Shown: positions 8,082-17,006, counted from the stretch's first letter. The stretch is DNA of 64,000 nt from Litchfieldia salsa (GCF_900104555.1 NZ_FNJU01000003.1:1-64000), one strand, 5' to 3'. Notes: a model not told the origin generated them from the sequence alone. Program-made: numbers and translations.

Positions 8082-8166
8082 GTGCTAACGTTTCCTTATC
8101 TTGAAAAAGGATAAGTTCCTTTTTGTGGAAGTTATTACGCTAACGGTGCAGGTTAATGAGACAAGG
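8082..8166 (+). repeat. Array repeat copy, CTTATC-type stem
   Basis: GTGCTAACGTTTC, CTTATC/GATAAG stem, TTCCTTTTTGTGGAAG, TTACGCTAACGGTGCAGG, TTAATGAGACAAG. This subtype recurs at 13599, 29540 and 46911. Confidence 0.75.
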
Positions 8167-8218
8167 GTTTGAAAGAATATGGTAAGGTAAGATAAATTCT
8201 AAAAGGAGTTGTGAAAAT

Positions 8219-8605
8219 ATGAAATTAAAAATTTTGGATTCAACTTTTTCCGTTGTGAAGTTTTCTCCAAATGAAACAATACCATTGTGGGCATTAAGAT
8301 CTGATGTATTTTCTATCACCCGAACTGATGAGGAACTATCTATTGTATGTCCTTCTGAAAGCTTATCTAAGTACGAAGTATATAAAGATATTGAGAATGA
8401 TTGGAAGTGCATAAAAGTAGAGGGGATTTTAGACTTTAGCCTAACTGGAATATTATCTTCATTAGCGAATACATTAGCCGAGAATAAAATCAGTATCTTT
8501 GCTATTTCAACCTTTAATACGGATTACTTGCTTATTAAAAGTCATTCAATTGAAAAGGCAAAAGCTGTATTAGAGAATGAAGGTCACGCTTTTAGTGGAA
8601 TTTAA
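8219..8605 (+). CDS. ACT-domain protein
   Basis: A 128-residue protein of two ACT-like halves. The second half is typical: LTGILSSLANTLAENKISIFAISTFNTDYLLI, followed by a helix with KAKAVLENEGH. Such proteins (CASTOR/ACT type) usually bind amino acids, but the ligand here is unknown. AAAGGAGTTG precedes ATG 8219. A lone cassette between repeats, not linked to an amino-acid pathway gene. Confidence 0.75.
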   Translation: MKLKILDSTFSVVKFSPNETIPLWALRSDVFSITRTDEELSIVCPSESLSKYEVYKDIENDWKCIKVEGILDFSLTGILSSLANTLAENKISIFAISTFNTDYLLIKSHSIEKAKAVLENEGHAFSGI

Positions 8606-8608
8606 AAA

Positions 8609-8713
8609 CTTATTACACTAACGGGTGCGAATGTAAAATAAAGTAGCTGCTGATTCGTGCAGGATTAGTGGCTGTTTTTGTTGAAGTAAAGGGTCAGGTT
8701 AGTGTAAGAAGGA
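8609..8713 (+). repeat. Array repeat copy, long two-hairpin form
   Basis: TTACACTAACGGGTGCGAATG, inner stem AGCTGCTGATTC/GGATTAGTGGCT, TTTTTGTTGAAGTAAAGGG, TCAGGTTAGTGTAAGAAGG. Confidence 0.8.
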
Positions 8714-8796
8714 TTAAGGTTGTCGTATCAATGTAGAATTTAAAAGATAGAATAAATAATACCGAATTTACCCCCTTGAATAAGGAGAACTTTAGA

Positions 8797-9300
8797 ATGA
8801 GAATGAAAAAGTTTCGAGGATTAAAAAGAAGAATTAGAAAGTTTTACAATGATGTTGAAGAAGAGACCAGAATTTTTCCAACAGGCTTTGAAGGATATTA
8901 TGAATACCATCTTCCTGATAATGGAGCATACTGGTTGAATTCCTCAAAGGTTTCAAACAAATTGAAATCCGAGTGCTTTCAGTTTTTAATTAACAGAACA
9001 AAACATCTAATTGATTTAAAACCAGTTAAATTAGAAGATGCAAAAGTTGTTTTAATGATTGATTTTCATTATTGGTATGCCACAAAAATCTATATCTTTA
9101 ATGAACCCGAAGAATTTAAACTTGAATGGAACGATGGAAATGTTTCGGTAGAAAAGGTAGAGGATTTTCGAGATTTTGCAAAAGAATGGAATGTAAAAGT
9201 CCCTTCAGGACTGAGTGTTATTGGTACTAAATCCAAAGTGATAAATAAGGACTATACTGTTTTATATGGCGGTGAAACTTGGTATATTGGACATTTATAA
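8797..9300 (+). CDS. DUF3916 domain protein
   Basis: A 167-residue basic protein. The block YYEYHLPDNGAYWLNSSK followed by FLINRTKHLIDLKP and the FHYWYATKIYIF strand matches DUF3916 as I know it. ATG 8797 is 9 bases after AAGGAG (8782-8787); a TTG at 8776 overlaps that site. Function unknown. Other members also occur in immunity-type gene clusters. Confidence 0.7.
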   Translation: MRMKKFRGLKRRIRKFYNDVEEETRIFPTGFEGYYEYHLPDNGAYWLNSSKVSNKLKSECFQFLINRTKHLIDLKPVKLEDAKVVLMIDFHYWYATKIYIFNEPEEFKLEWNDGNVSVEKVEDFRDFAKEWNVKVPSGLSVIGTKSKVINKDYTVLYGGETWYIGHL

Positions 9301-9374
9301 AAACGGGTGGCTAATCTTTAAAAAGGAGATTAGCACCTTTTTATTGAAGTAAAGGGAAGTTTAGTGAAAGAAGG
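9300..9374 (+). repeat. Array repeat copy
   Basis: AAACGGGTGGCTAATC, stem GGCTAATCTTT/GGAGATTAGCACC, TTTTTATTGAAGTAAAGGGAA, GTTTAGTGAAAGAAGG. Confidence 0.8.
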
Positions 9375-9450
9375 AATAAGTATTTTGGATAACGAATTAT
9401 GAATAAGAAGTTATAGAAGATTCAAATGGTGAAGTTAATGGAGGAACAGA

Positions 9451-9963
9451 ATGACTAAAATTAAGGGATACACTTGCAGTTGTTGCGGTAAATATCACGA
9501 AGAACTTCCTACAAATTACGGAAATCCAGCTCCAGTCTATTATTATGATGCTGCACCTGAAGAGCGAGAGGATAGGTTTGAGCTAGATGACGATTTATGC
9601 ATTATGGATAACGAACATTTCTTTATTCGTGGATGTATTGAGATTCCTATAATTGGGACCGATGAACACCTAATATGGGGTGTATGGGTTTCATTAAGTG
9701 AAGCAAATTTTTACAATATAAAAGAGCACTGGGATAAACAAGAATTATTGGAACCAATGTTTGGGTGGCTATCTACGGATTTACCTTGTTATCCAGATAC
9801 AGTAAACTTAAAAACAATGGTCCATCCTCGACCAGATGGCATTCGACCTTTCATTGAACTCGAACCAACCGATCATCCTTTATCGGTGGAATTGAGAGAT
9901 GGAGTAACTATAGAACGGGTACAAGAGATAGCTGCACAACTTTGTGTTAATGACGATAACTAA
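9451..9963 (+). CDS. DUF2199 zinc-ribbon-like protein
   Basis: A 170-residue protein with a CSCCGKYH motif near residue 10, the start of the DUF2199 family pattern. This is followed by acidic ERED and the long conserved part (HFFIRGCIEIPIIG, WGVWVSLSE, and H-PRPDGIRPFIELEPTDHP-L). The cysteines probably bind a metal. GGAGGAACAG precedes ATG 9451. Function unknown. Flanked upstream by a repeat and downstream by a convergent gene. Confidence 0.8.
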   Translation: MTKIKGYTCSCCGKYHEELPTNYGNPAPVYYYDAAPEEREDRFELDDDLCIMDNEHFFIRGCIEIPIIGTDEHLIWGVWVSLSEANFYNIKEHWDKQELLEPMFGWLSTDLPCYPDTVNLKTMVHPRPDGIRPFIELEPTDHPLSVELRDGVTIERVQEIAAQLCVNDDN

Positions 9964-10077
9964 GAAAAAGAGCATTGAATGGACATCCAATGGGTTTGGT
10001 TGTGAGGTGCAAAACGCTAATTCACATCCGAATACGCAAAACAAATCACATATGTTTTAACAATTGATTAACAAGAA

Positions 10078-10113
10078 AAAAAAGCAAAGGAATTGGTTCC
10101 ATTGCTTTTTTAG
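10078..10113. terminator. Bidirectional terminator
   Basis: AAAAGCAAAGGAA and TTCCATTGCTTTT form a hairpin with A/T runs on both sides between the converging genes 9451-9963 and 10110-10931. Confidence 0.7.
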
Positions 10114-10931
10114 TTACTTTTATACTTTTCTTGGTACGCTATGAATTGTTCTTCGTATTTTTGTAACTTTTTCACATCGACTTTAGAATTTAAGAATGGT
10201 TTTCTCTTACCTACAACCATCACATCCTCTTCCCCAATAGGGCTTACTAGATTCACATATGCTTTAAATTTATCGCACTTAGTATCAGGAATGGCGACAG
10301 ACAACTTTGCGTACTCTTCGGTAGGAAATTGATTGGAGATTTCTAACTCTTGAAGCCTTTTTAATTTAGAAATGGGTTCCAAAGAATCATCTTGAACCTT
10401 AATGTTTGACAAACCAAGATATTTTAAATTGCTAAGATACTTTAGAGTTTGGAGATTATTTAATTTTAAATCTCTCGAATCGCCACCTGACAAATCTAAC
10501 AACTCCACCCCTGTGCCATTTTGTAATGGTGTTATGTCATTTAACTTTGAAAAGTCTTTTATTGACAAAGATTTTAAAGAAGTATTTTTTGAAATATCCC
10601 ATAAACTCTGGGCTTTGGTATTCCATTCTAGTGCCAATACCTCAAGATCTTTAAGTGAACTAATTGCTGACAAATCTTCTACCTTCAATTCATATATAGA
10701 GAGCATTTTGGGATTAACAAAGCTCAATATTGTATTGAATTCATTTTGGTTCACTGTATAAATCCATAATTTTGTCAGATTACAAAAAGACTTTAACCTC
10801 TCGATATTTTTTGTTTTTCCTTGGATTAACAACTCAGTGGAGTTCTCATCTACATCAGCTAAATCATCAACAAAAGGTGTGCGTTCATCAATACGAAAAA
10901 TATATTGAGGGTGTTCTTTTAAAAACAACAT
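10110..10931 (-). CDS. Leucine-rich repeat protein
   Basis: A cytosolic protein of 273 residues with about six leucine-rich repeats (LKDLEVLALEWN, TSLKSLSIKDF, GVELLDLSGGD, LSNLKYLGLSNI, LKRLQELEISN) between residues 60 and 200, and a charged C-terminal tail. There is no signal peptide or LPxTG, unlike internalins. GGAGG precedes the ATG. One of few array genes on the - strand, with its own terminator. Probably a protein-binding scaffold. Confidence 0.75.
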   Translation of the reverse strand: MLFLKEHPQYIFRIDERTPFVDDLADVDENSTELLIQGKTKNIERLKSFCNLTKLWIYTVNQNEFNTILSFVNPKMLSIYELKVEDLSAISSLKDLEVLALEWNTKAQSLWDISKNTSLKSLSIKDFSKLNDITPLQNGTGVELLDLSGGDSRDLKLNNLQTLKYLSNLKYLGLSNIKVQDDSLEPISKLKRLQELEISNQFPTEEYAKLSVAIPDTKCDKFKAYVNLVSPIGEEDVMVVGKRKPFLNSKVDVKKLQKYEEQFIAYQEKYKSN

Positions 10932-11142
10932 TCTTTTACCTCCACATCTAATAATTACAGAATAGCTAAGTTAATTTTATCAACTTTAAGGAAATAGCAG
11001 AAGAATTTGTCTTCAACTATTGCATATAAATTATGTCATTTATATTGAATTTCTTTTTTGCAATCCCTATCCGTTGGGCAGGAGTTTCCATTACGACGTT
11101 CGATTTAAAAGCAAAACAGGGCACTTTGTGAAGAAATGTACT
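10932..11142. other. Intergenic region upstream of the LRR gene
   Basis: No gene is seen. It should contain the promoter of the - strand LRR gene, but no convincing -35/-10 pair was found. It ends at the repeat copy that starts at 11126. Confidence 0.4.
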
Positions 11143-11240
11143 TTCACTAACGGGGGCTAATCTTGAACAACTTCAGGCATTGATCCAAGCAGGATTAGTG
11201 CCTGTTCTTCTTAAAGTATAGGTCAGTATAGTTGAATAAG
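11126..11240 (+). repeat. Array repeat copy with 5' extension
   Basis: TTTGTGAAGAAATGTACTTTC, CACTAACGGGGGC, inner stem CAGGCATTGATCC/GGATTAGTGCCTG, TTCTTAAAGTATAGGTCAG, TATAGTTGAATAAG. Confidence 0.85.
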
Positions 11241-11300
11241 AAATACTAGATGAGACTATTCACTAAATAGAAACGTCTGTTTTAAAAAGGGGGGAGATTT

Positions 11301-12161
11301 ATGAATTTTTTTAAGATTTTTTTACCAGTTACACTTTTTTTGTTATTAGTTATAACCGCTTGCAGAAGTTTGGACAACAAGGTAGAGGAAAGAAATAAAG
11401 AAGTAGGATATTCTATTTTTCCACAAAAAAGTGATAATATTACTGACAGTAGCGAGAATACAGAATACGCAGTTAATAATGGAAAGTGGTTCCTTGAAGG
11501 GGGTGGAAACATCGGGTTTGGTATTTCCACTGGGATAATGAAGCCTAATTCAGAGGTTTCGGTATCTTTAATGGCACACCCAGTACAACAGGTAGTTTTA
11601 GATAAAGATGTCAGGTTCCAATTAACAAAACGTGATAAAGACAACAACCTGATTGAAATAATAAAAGAAGAAATAGTATTTATTAACACCCTTACATCTG
11701 ACAAAAAGTATTTTTCAACATTTATCCCCGATAAAGGTAACATTCATTATATGTTAAGTACGGAAATATTAGGAGAAGATGGTCAAGTTGAAGATACTTT
11801 AGTAACCCGTATTTATGCCCCTGACCAAATTATTAACGGAGAACTATATTCAGATAAATACCAATATACATCAAATGAAACACTTGTTCTAAAGTTAGAT
11901 AATAATGGTTCTACAAACTTATCATTCGGTTTATCTTACATAATAGAAAGATATAAGCAAGATAAATGGGAGCAAATTAAAATAAATGTTGGGTTTGAAA
12001 CTATTGGTCTTATTATTGAACCTGGTCAGACATTTGAACAAAACATCCCTCTAAATCAGTTGAAGGTTCCAGGACTATACCGTGTATTAAAAGATGTTAC
12101 CGCAGAAGGAACTGATTTAAATAATACCCTTACTGTTGAATTTGAGTTAGAAGGGAATTAA
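11301..12161 (+). CDS. Lipoprotein with C-terminal Ig-like domain
   Basis: A 286-residue exported lipoprotein. The signal peptide (hydrophobic residues 4-19) ends in the lipobox VITAC, so Cys21 is the predicted lipidation site. Residues about 50-160 are beta-rich, and residues about 180-280 form an Ig-like domain with NGSTNLSFGLSYIIERY, the EPGQTFEQNI turn and a final PGLYRVLKDV strand. GGGGGGAG precedes ATG 11301. Role unknown. Attached to the outer membrane face by inference. Confidence 0.7.
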   Translation: MNFFKIFLPVTLFLLLVITACRSLDNKVEERNKEVGYSIFPQKSDNITDSSENTEYAVNNGKWFLEGGGNIGFGISTGIMKPNSEVSVSLMAHPVQQVVLDKDVRFQLTKRDKDNNLIEIIKEEIVFINTLTSDKKYFSTFIPDKGNIHYMLSTEILGEDGQVEDTLVTRIYAPDQIINGELYSDKYQYTSNETLVLKLDNNGSTNLSFGLSYIIERYKQDKWEQIKINVGFETIGLIIEPGQTFEQNIPLNQLKVPGLYRVLKDVTAEGTDLNNTLTVEFELEGN

Positions 12162-12198
12162 GTAGCCATTCCAATTTTCAAGTTGGGGCTATATTTTA

Positions 12199-12330
12199 CT
12201 ATTCAACGGGGGCGAATATTAAAGAAGAGCAACTACTGATGAACCATTCGTTCAACTCGAACAAGTTATATTAATTAATACACTTAAACAAAGGGAAGGC
12301 ATTCCTTCAACAAGGGATGCTTTTTTGTAT
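12199..12330 (+). repeat. Two adjoining decayed array repeats
   Basis: Left module with CAACGGGGGCG at 12205, then CACTTAAACAAAGGGAAGGC and the GGCATTCC/GGGATGC hairpin followed by six T. Confidence 0.55.
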
Positions 12331-12463
12331 GCCTATAAAAAGGAAATTAATGTTAAAATTAAGATGTAGTACTTTTCAACAAGGAGTAATTGAGTGCTTG
12401 TTGAACTACCAAGAAAGAACGAAATGATCTTTCATTCTGTGGTGAAAAATTTGTTTCATGGAT

Positions 12464-12538
12464 GATTAACGGATAGCGACATAATAAAGGTTATCGCCTT
12501 TCTCTTGTTGAAGTAACGGTGCAGAATAGTTCAACAAA
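12464..12538 (+). repeat. Array repeat copy
   Basis: GATTAACGGATAGCGACATAA, stem AGCGA/TCGCCTTT, TTGTTGAAGTAACGGTGCAG, AATAGTTCAACAAAC. Confidence 0.7.
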
Positions 12539-12581
12539 CGATGAGATAATTGCATTCAAATATATATTGGAGAGTGTTCCT

Positions 12582-12863
12582 ATGAGTGAATTTAATGATT
12601 TCCCTAACACGATGGTTATTACACTAAAAGAAATATTAGATGGAAAAAAGCCAGTGCTATATGTATCACACGATGAGGAAGATGGAATGTGGCAATTTCT
12701 TGATGGGTCTGATGAACTTGATACAGACAATGCCAGAATAGTTACTCTTGAAGAAATTTTAGAGATAGATGGTTCTCTTTCTTCATTATGGGATTTACCT
12801 ATTGGTTGGAAAGCAGAAAGAGTTAATAAAGATACTAAATGGGTTAGGCAAGAAAATGCATAA
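12582..12863 (+). CDS. Small immunity-type protein
   Basis: A compact acidic protein of 93 residues: FPNTMVITLKEILDGKKPVLYVSHDEEDG, then MWQFLDGSDELDTDNARIV, then LEEILEIDGSLSSLWDLPIGWKAER-x-x-x-DTKWVRQ. This layout recurs in many bacterial hypothetical proteins encoded among immunity genes, but the DUF number is not certain. ATG 12582 has GGAG upstream; an in-frame ATG at 12519 falls inside the repeat. Confidence 0.6.
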   Translation: MSEFNDFPNTMVITLKEILDGKKPVLYVSHDEEDGMWQFLDGSDELDTDNARIVTLEEILEIDGSLSSLWDLPIGWKAERVNKDTKWVRQENA

Positions 12864-12886
12864 AGTTACTTTTGACAATCGCTTCT

Positions 12887-12960
12887 TGAGCTAACGGTGA
12901 GCGTTTCTTGAACGAGCAGAAACGCTTATTTCACTATTGAGCATGAATGTTGAAGAAGGT
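12887..12960 (+). repeat. Array repeat copy, AAACGC-type stem
   Basis: TTGAGCTAACGGTGAGC, GCGTTTCT/AGAAACGC stem, TTATTTCACTATTGAGC, AATGTTGAAGAAGG. A further right-module fragment is at 12980-13007. Confidence 0.7.
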
Positions 12961-13039
12961 AATGAATTCTGTTTTGTAGAATTAAAGGAACAGGTTATGT
13001 AATAAAGTCTAAAACTTATTTGAAAAGTAGGTGCAGTAA

Positions 13040-13609
13040 TTGTCTGATATTGAAAAAGTAGATGAACTGTTAATATCCCTCATTAAAGAAGTTCCAACCC
13101 TGAATAATGGTTTCAATATAATTGAGCAATATGCAAAAAGTATAGATGCTTCAGCGGATTTAAAGGATCTTAGAAACCAACTCACTTATGGCTATAAACA
13201 ATTTGAGGATTGGCTTAGTGGTTTGTTTGACCAAGAGAAAGTACCAGATGACATTCTCGCTTTAAATTTTGGTCTTTTTGAAAGTGCAGACGGCATACAG
13301 CTTTATATTACTGGTTCGTCTGAATGGGAAATAGATGATGAGGATTGGGCAAGTAATAACGATTATTTTCCTGAAGGAAGGTATCCTAAGATAGCCCTAT
13401 ATAATGAATTGTATAATTTTTGGGAAGATAATTTTTATTTAGGGTTATTTCTTACGATTTCATCAACCATTACTTTTGCAAATAACTATTTGCTTTCTCA
13501 CCCTTCAAGATTCTCAAATGAAATAGTATTTGCAACAGGATTTGATGATGGTGATCTATATAACTTTTCGAAAAAGACTGATGAAAATGTAACGAGTTTG
13601 TTCAACTAA
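13040..13609 (+). CDS. Hypothetical acidic protein
   Basis: A soluble acidic protein of 189 residues with a TTG start. It has an aromatic core (W-x-IDDEDWASNNDYFP) and the segment YNFWEDNFYLGLFLTISSTITFANNY, which looks like a buried helix rather than a membrane span. Family not recognised. The final residues SLFN-stop read into GTTCAACTAATGGGTGC, so the repeat provides the stop codon. Confidence 0.55.
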   Translation: MSDIEKVDELLISLIKEVPTLNNGFNIIEQYAKSIDASADLKDLRNQLTYGYKQFEDWLSGLFDQEKVPDDILALNFGLFESADGIQLYITGSSEWEIDDEDWASNNDYFPEGRYPKIALYNELYNFWEDNFYLGLFLTISSTITFANNYLLSHPSRFSNEIVFATGFDDGDLYNFSKKTDENVTSLFN

Positions 13610-13686
13610 TGGGTGCTTATCTTGAAGAAGGATAAGTCCCTTTTTTGTGGAAGTTTTAAGCTAACGGAGCAGTTTAGCTTAAGAGG
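13599..13686 (+). repeat. Array repeat copy that supplies a stop codon
   Basis: TTGTTCAACTAATGGGTGC, CTTATC/GATAAG stem, CCCTTTTTTGTGGAAGTTTT, AAGCTAACGGAGCAG, TTTAGCTTAAGAG. Confidence 0.8.
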
Positions 13687-13986
13687 CAAATAATATAAAA
13701 GTATCTCGACAGAGGAGAAAATATGCCGTAAAGGATTATCTGGCGTTAGCGATCAATTCTGTCTGCAGCTTTAATCTTTGAAAATAAAGACTCTAAGGAG
13801 AAAATATTTGTTTTAATGTTATATTTTATTTTTCTGATGGTTGTTCTGTGCGTTAGCTATCTTGAACTAATAGAGTAGGTTAAAAAAATTTTTTATTAAA
13901 GAGTCCGAATATTTAGAAATACACCATATAATAAGGGAAAGAGTTTCTATTAAATAAACGCCTTAAAATAGAATTATTATGGAGGT
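13687..13986. other. Intergenic region upstream of the oxidoreductase
   Basis: No gene is supported. Several short out-of-frame Met starts with GGAG sites (13712, 13797) suggest a decayed small gene. The promoter of the next gene presumably lies here, but no clear match is seen. Confidence 0.4.
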
Positions 13987-14946
13987 ATGCAGGTGAGAGC
14001 AGCAATTTATAGTAACTACGGTCCCCCTGAAGTTATGAGTATTAAGGATATTGAAAAACCATCCATCAAGGAACAAGACAGGGTGTTGATTCGTGTTCAC
14101 AGTGCATCTGTCAATACTATGGACTATTTGTACCGAAAGGGTTATTTACCAACAAGGTTGGATAATGGACTAACAAAACCCAAAAATCCCATACTGGGCA
14201 TAGATGTTGCGGGTACTATTGAGGCTGTCGGTGAAAATGTTCGCAAATTTAAGGTGGGGGACCACGTTTTCGGGAGTTGCTTCGGGTCCCATTCTGAATA
14301 TGTCTCTCCACGTGAGAATTTCCTATGTCATATGCCGAAAAACATAACTTTTGAAGATGCTGCTGCTATTCCATGTGCTGCTCAAACTGCGTTACAAGCT
14401 TTGCGAGATGTAGCACAGGTAAAGCAAGGACAAAGAGTCTTAATATATGGAGCATCTGGAGGAGTAGGGCATTTTGCTGTTCAACTTGCAAATTACTATG
14501 GGGCTGAAGTAACTGCCGTTTGTAGTACCTCCAATTTAGATTGGGTTAAGGATCTTGGGGCTCATTATGTCCTTGATTATACTAAGGAAGATTTCACTGA
14601 TCATAGAAATAAATACGATGTTATTCTGGATGCTGTTGGTAAGCGAACCTTTTTCAGTTGCTTACGTTCTTTAACCGAGAAAGGTGTTTATATTACTGAA
14701 CACTTATTTTTCCCTAAATACCATCCGTTTCAAGTGATGATAGGATCATTTTTAGGTAGAAAAAAGGCAAAGATTCATTTTACAAAACCCAATCATGGAG
14801 ACTTGGCTTTTTTATGTAGTCTTGTGGAACAAGAAAAGTTAAAACCTGTTATTGAAAAATGTTATCCCTTGGAACAGATTGTAGAGGCTCACCAGCACAT
14901 TGAAAGTGGGCGTACAAAGGGAAAGATTGTTCTAAGAGTCACATAG
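13987..14946 (+). CDS. Quinone-oxidoreductase-type MDR dehydrogenase
   Basis: A 319-residue NAD(P)H-dependent medium-chain dehydrogenase/reductase. N-terminal GroES-like domain (to about residue 120) with AAIYSNYGPPEVM and GIDVAGTIEAVGENV; Rossmann domain with VLIYGASGGVGHFAVQLA near residue 155. The catalytic-zinc cysteine/histidine set of alcohol dehydrogenases is absent, as in zeta-crystallin-like reductases. The substrate is probably a quinone or enal. GGAGGT precedes the ATG. Confidence 0.85.
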   Translation: MQVRAAIYSNYGPPEVMSIKDIEKPSIKEQDRVLIRVHSASVNTMDYLYRKGYLPTRLDNGLTKPKNPILGIDVAGTIEAVGENVRKFKVGDHVFGSCFGSHSEYVSPRENFLCHMPKNITFEDAAAIPCAAQTALQALRDVAQVKQGQRVLIYGASGGVGHFAVQLANYYGAEVTAVCSTSNLDWVKDLGAHYVLDYTKEDFTDHRNKYDVILDAVGKRTFFSCLRSLTEKGVYITEHLFFPKYHPFQVMIGSFLGRKKAKIHFTKPNHGDLAFLCSLVEQEKLKPVIEKCYPLEQIVEAHQHIESGRTKGKIVLRVT

Positions 14947-15002
14947 GATAAATACATAATAGATGAATTGATGGAGTGAATTCCATTTAAACAAACAGGG
15001 CA

Positions 15003-15128
15003 TTTTTATTGATTGTGAAAAAATGCACTTAAACTATCGGGTGCGAATGTGAAAGAAGAACAGCTACAGATCGAAGTAGTATTAGTGGCTGTTCATATTG
15101 AAGTATAGGATCATAGGGCTAAATAAGA
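15003..15128 (+). repeat. Array repeat copy with 5' extension, long form
   Basis: TTGTGAAAAAATGCACTTAAAC, TATCGGGTGCGAATGTG, inner stem GAACAGCTAC/GTGGCTGTTC, TTGAAGTATAGGATC, then GGCTAAATAAG. Confidence 0.75.
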
Positions 15129-15185
15129 CAAGAAGTGAAAACTTTATAAATAATTATCGTCTATACTAAAAGCAGGAGGGAATTA

Positions 15186-15626
15186 ATGAAGAAAAACAAC
15201 CTTTTTATAACAATTCTAATTGGAATGATTGCCTTAGTTGGTTGTAGTGATTCAAGTACAGATAACGCCACACAGGAAGAACCAAAAGAATCCGTTCAAG
15301 AATATGGAGTTTCAGAGTTGAAATTAATAACAGTTGAAGAGCGTACTTCTGAAGGATATAAGACCATTAAAGTGATTGATAACAAGGATGAATTAAAATC
15401 CGTTCAAAAAATTGTGGTGGATGCAGATTGGGGGAAAAGTATAGAGGTCTCTATGCCAAAACCACCTGAATACCGATTTAGATTGAATTCCTCTAATTAT
15501 GCTATTTCGAAGACACCTAATGGAGATAGACTTGAGATAGTTATCGAAGGAGAAGCGAAGTATATAAAAATGTCAGAAAACGAGTCAGAAACTTTATTTG
15601 AATTAATTACTGGTAATAAGCTCTGA
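15186..15626 (+). CDS. Small lipoprotein
   Basis: A 146-residue secreted lipoprotein: positively charged MKKNN, a hydrophobic segment, then lipobox ALVGC with Cys20 as lipidation site. The mature part is acidic. VIDNKDELKSVQKIVVDADWGK followed by PPEYRFRLN suggests a small beta-rich domain resembling Bacillus hypothetical lipoproteins. CAGGAGGG precedes the ATG. Function unknown. Confidence 0.7.
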   Translation: MKKNNLFITILIGMIALVGCSDSSTDNATQEEPKESVQEYGVSELKLITVEERTSEGYKTIKVIDNKDELKSVQKIVVDADWGKSIEVSMPKPPEYRFRLNSSNYAISKTPNGDRLEIVIEGEAKYIKMSENESETLFELITGNKL

Positions 15627-15648
15627 TAAATATGATAATTAGCTTTTG

Positions 15649-15698
15649 TAAAATAAACGGGTGGCGTTTTTGAAGCAAGTAGAAACGCATATAACAAA
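15649..15698 (+). repeat. Partial array repeat
   Basis: TAAAATAAACGGGTGGC with stem GCGTTTTTG/AGAAACGC. The right module is lost. Confidence 0.6.
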
Positions 15699-15709
15699 AA
15701 GATATAGGT

Positions 15710-16135
15710 GTGAATAAAGTGCAATCAGAGCAAAGAAAGAAAATGAATTTGGCAATTAAGGATATTATAATTCCAGTTTTAAGAGAGCAAGGATTTAAGG
15801 GTTCATTTCCACATTTTAGAAGGAAGAATGAATATAATATTGATTTAGTTACTTTTCAATTCAATAGATGGGGCGGTTCGTTTGTAGTTGAATTGGCAAT
15901 ATGTCCATTAGAAGGGGGAACATTGCACTGGGGTGAAGAAATACCACCCAATAAAGTAACTGCTCATGATGTTAATAGACGATTGAGGTTAGGTGCAAAT
16001 TCCGAAGAAGAAGATGGAATATGGTTTGATTTTGAAGATTTAATAATACAGGAGAATTTTGAGCAAGTTGCTTCTGATGTTCTCGGTTTATTGAATACAT
16101 CAGACCGTAATTGGATTTCTATGTTATTAAAGTAA
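15710..16135 (+). CDS. DUF4304 domain protein
   Basis: A 141-residue protein fitting DUF4304: I-P-VLREQGFKGSFPHFRR, then LVTFQFNRWGGSFVVELAI, a proline/glycine turn and the RLRLG motif, ending in a helix with D-V-LGLL. Members occur next to polymorphic toxins, and an immunity role is plausible. The start may be GTG 15710 or GTG 15719; AGGTGTG suits the latter about as well. Confidence 0.8.
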   Translation: MNKVQSEQRKKMNLAIKDIIIPVLREQGFKGSFPHFRRKNEYNIDLVTFQFNRWGGSFVVELAICPLEGGTLHWGEEIPPNKVTAHDVNRRLRLGANSEEEDGIWFDFEDLIIQENFEQVASDVLGLLNTSDRNWISMLLK

Positions 16136-16168
16136 CGAGTGCGATTGATCATAACAAAGAAGGATCGT
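16131..16168 (+). repeat. Partial array repeat overlapping the DUF4304 stop
   Basis: AAAGTAACGAGTGCGATTGATC with short stem CGAT/ATCG. The TAA stop of the preceding gene is the TAAC of the repeat. Confidence 0.55.
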
Positions 16169-16190
16169 TAAAAATCTAAAGGAGATTAAA

Positions 16191-16742
16191 ATGGGGAAAA
16201 AGGTCTCTTTTTTACTTATTATTGTTTTACTTGTTATTGGTATTTATCTTATAAACGTATCACCAAAAGACGATATAGAGGAAATTCAAAAGGTTGTTAT
16301 AGCATTAGAACAACCAGAATTAACAGTAGCTTATATTGAATTACTCGAACAAAATAAAGCTATTGCCTTTTACGAGTGGGGGCATGGTGAAGATTCGTCG
16401 TTTGGGAATGTAATTTTGGAGGAAAATTTCCTAGGTTGGGAAATTGTTCGGGGTGGAAGTCTTTATCTCTTAGAGGACTCTAAGTTGAATTGGGGGCATT
16501 TAGAATTAAGAGGTTATTTATCTAGTTATACTGATTTAATTAGAGGGAAAATAACTGACCCTGACATTGAGAAAGTACAAGTTATCACGAAAGACGGAAA
16601 AGAATATCAAGCCAAAGTGATAAAATATAATAGTGAGGGGCGATTTTGGTTTTTAATTGCTAATGGTGAACTTCTGGATGCTACAGTGACAGGACTTTCT
16701 TTTGATGGAAAAGTAATTGAAGAAATACAAACAAGCTATTAA
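16191..16742 (+). CDS. Membrane-anchored hypothetical protein
   Basis: A 183-residue protein with one N-terminal membrane helix (residues about 5-23) and an outside domain. The block VAYIELLEQNKAIAFYEWG followed by E-FLGWEIVRGG and a C-terminal beta-rich part (VQVITKDGKEYQAKVI) looks like a small extracytoplasmic sensor or inhibitor domain. AAAGGAG precedes ATG 16191. Not assigned to a family. Confidence 0.6.
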   Translation: MGKKVSFLLIIVLLVIGIYLINVSPKDDIEEIQKVVIALEQPELTVAYIELLEQNKAIAFYEWGHGEDSSFGNVILEENFLGWEIVRGGSLYLLEDSKLNWGHLELRGYLSSYTDLIRGKITDPDIEKVQVITKDGKEYQAKVIKYNSEGRFWFLIANGELLDATVTGLSFDGKVIEEIQTSY

Positions 16743-16797
16743 GTTTCGAACGAAGTAGTTTTGTGAAAGAAGATAATTACAAGAAACGGTGTTATAA

Positions 16798-16893
16798 ATG
16801 AAGGACTTTCAAATTAAAAATTGTTTTAATGGTGATGTAAATAAGTTATACATGGTGGGTGAAGATTACTATGACATTGAATTTGTAGAGTAA
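16798..16893 (+). CDS. Very small ORF, possible fragment
   Basis: Thirty-one residues (MKDFQIKNCFNGDVNKLYMV...) with only a weak ribosome binding site. It may be the N-terminus of a truncated cargo gene. A repeat fragment (TTATTGAAGTTACGGTCAG) follows at about 16940. Confidence 0.25.
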   Translation: MKDFQIKNCFNGDVNKLYMVGEDYYDIEFVE

Positions 16894-17006
16894 CAGGGAC
16901 AACATTAGACCTATTAACAGTTAACTAGAATGATATTGAGTTATTGAAGTTACGGTCAGAAGAGTTTCTGAAAGAATTCTGTAATACATAAATGACGGAG
17001 GTTATT

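Larger units (their letters stand above)
12162..12581. other. Region of two or three stacked, partly decayed repeats
   Basis: No gene is supported. It contains a left module at 12199 (TATTCAACGGGGGCGAATATT), a hairpin AAGGCATTCC/GGGATGCTTTTTT near 12293-12327, and a fuller copy at 12464-12538. The stacking suggests cargo was lost between successive copies. Confidence 0.5.

Noticed and set aside
11282-11743. Long - strand ORF opposite the lipoprotein gene
   Set aside because: Shadow of the 11301-12161 gene; no ribosome binding site and low-complexity composition.
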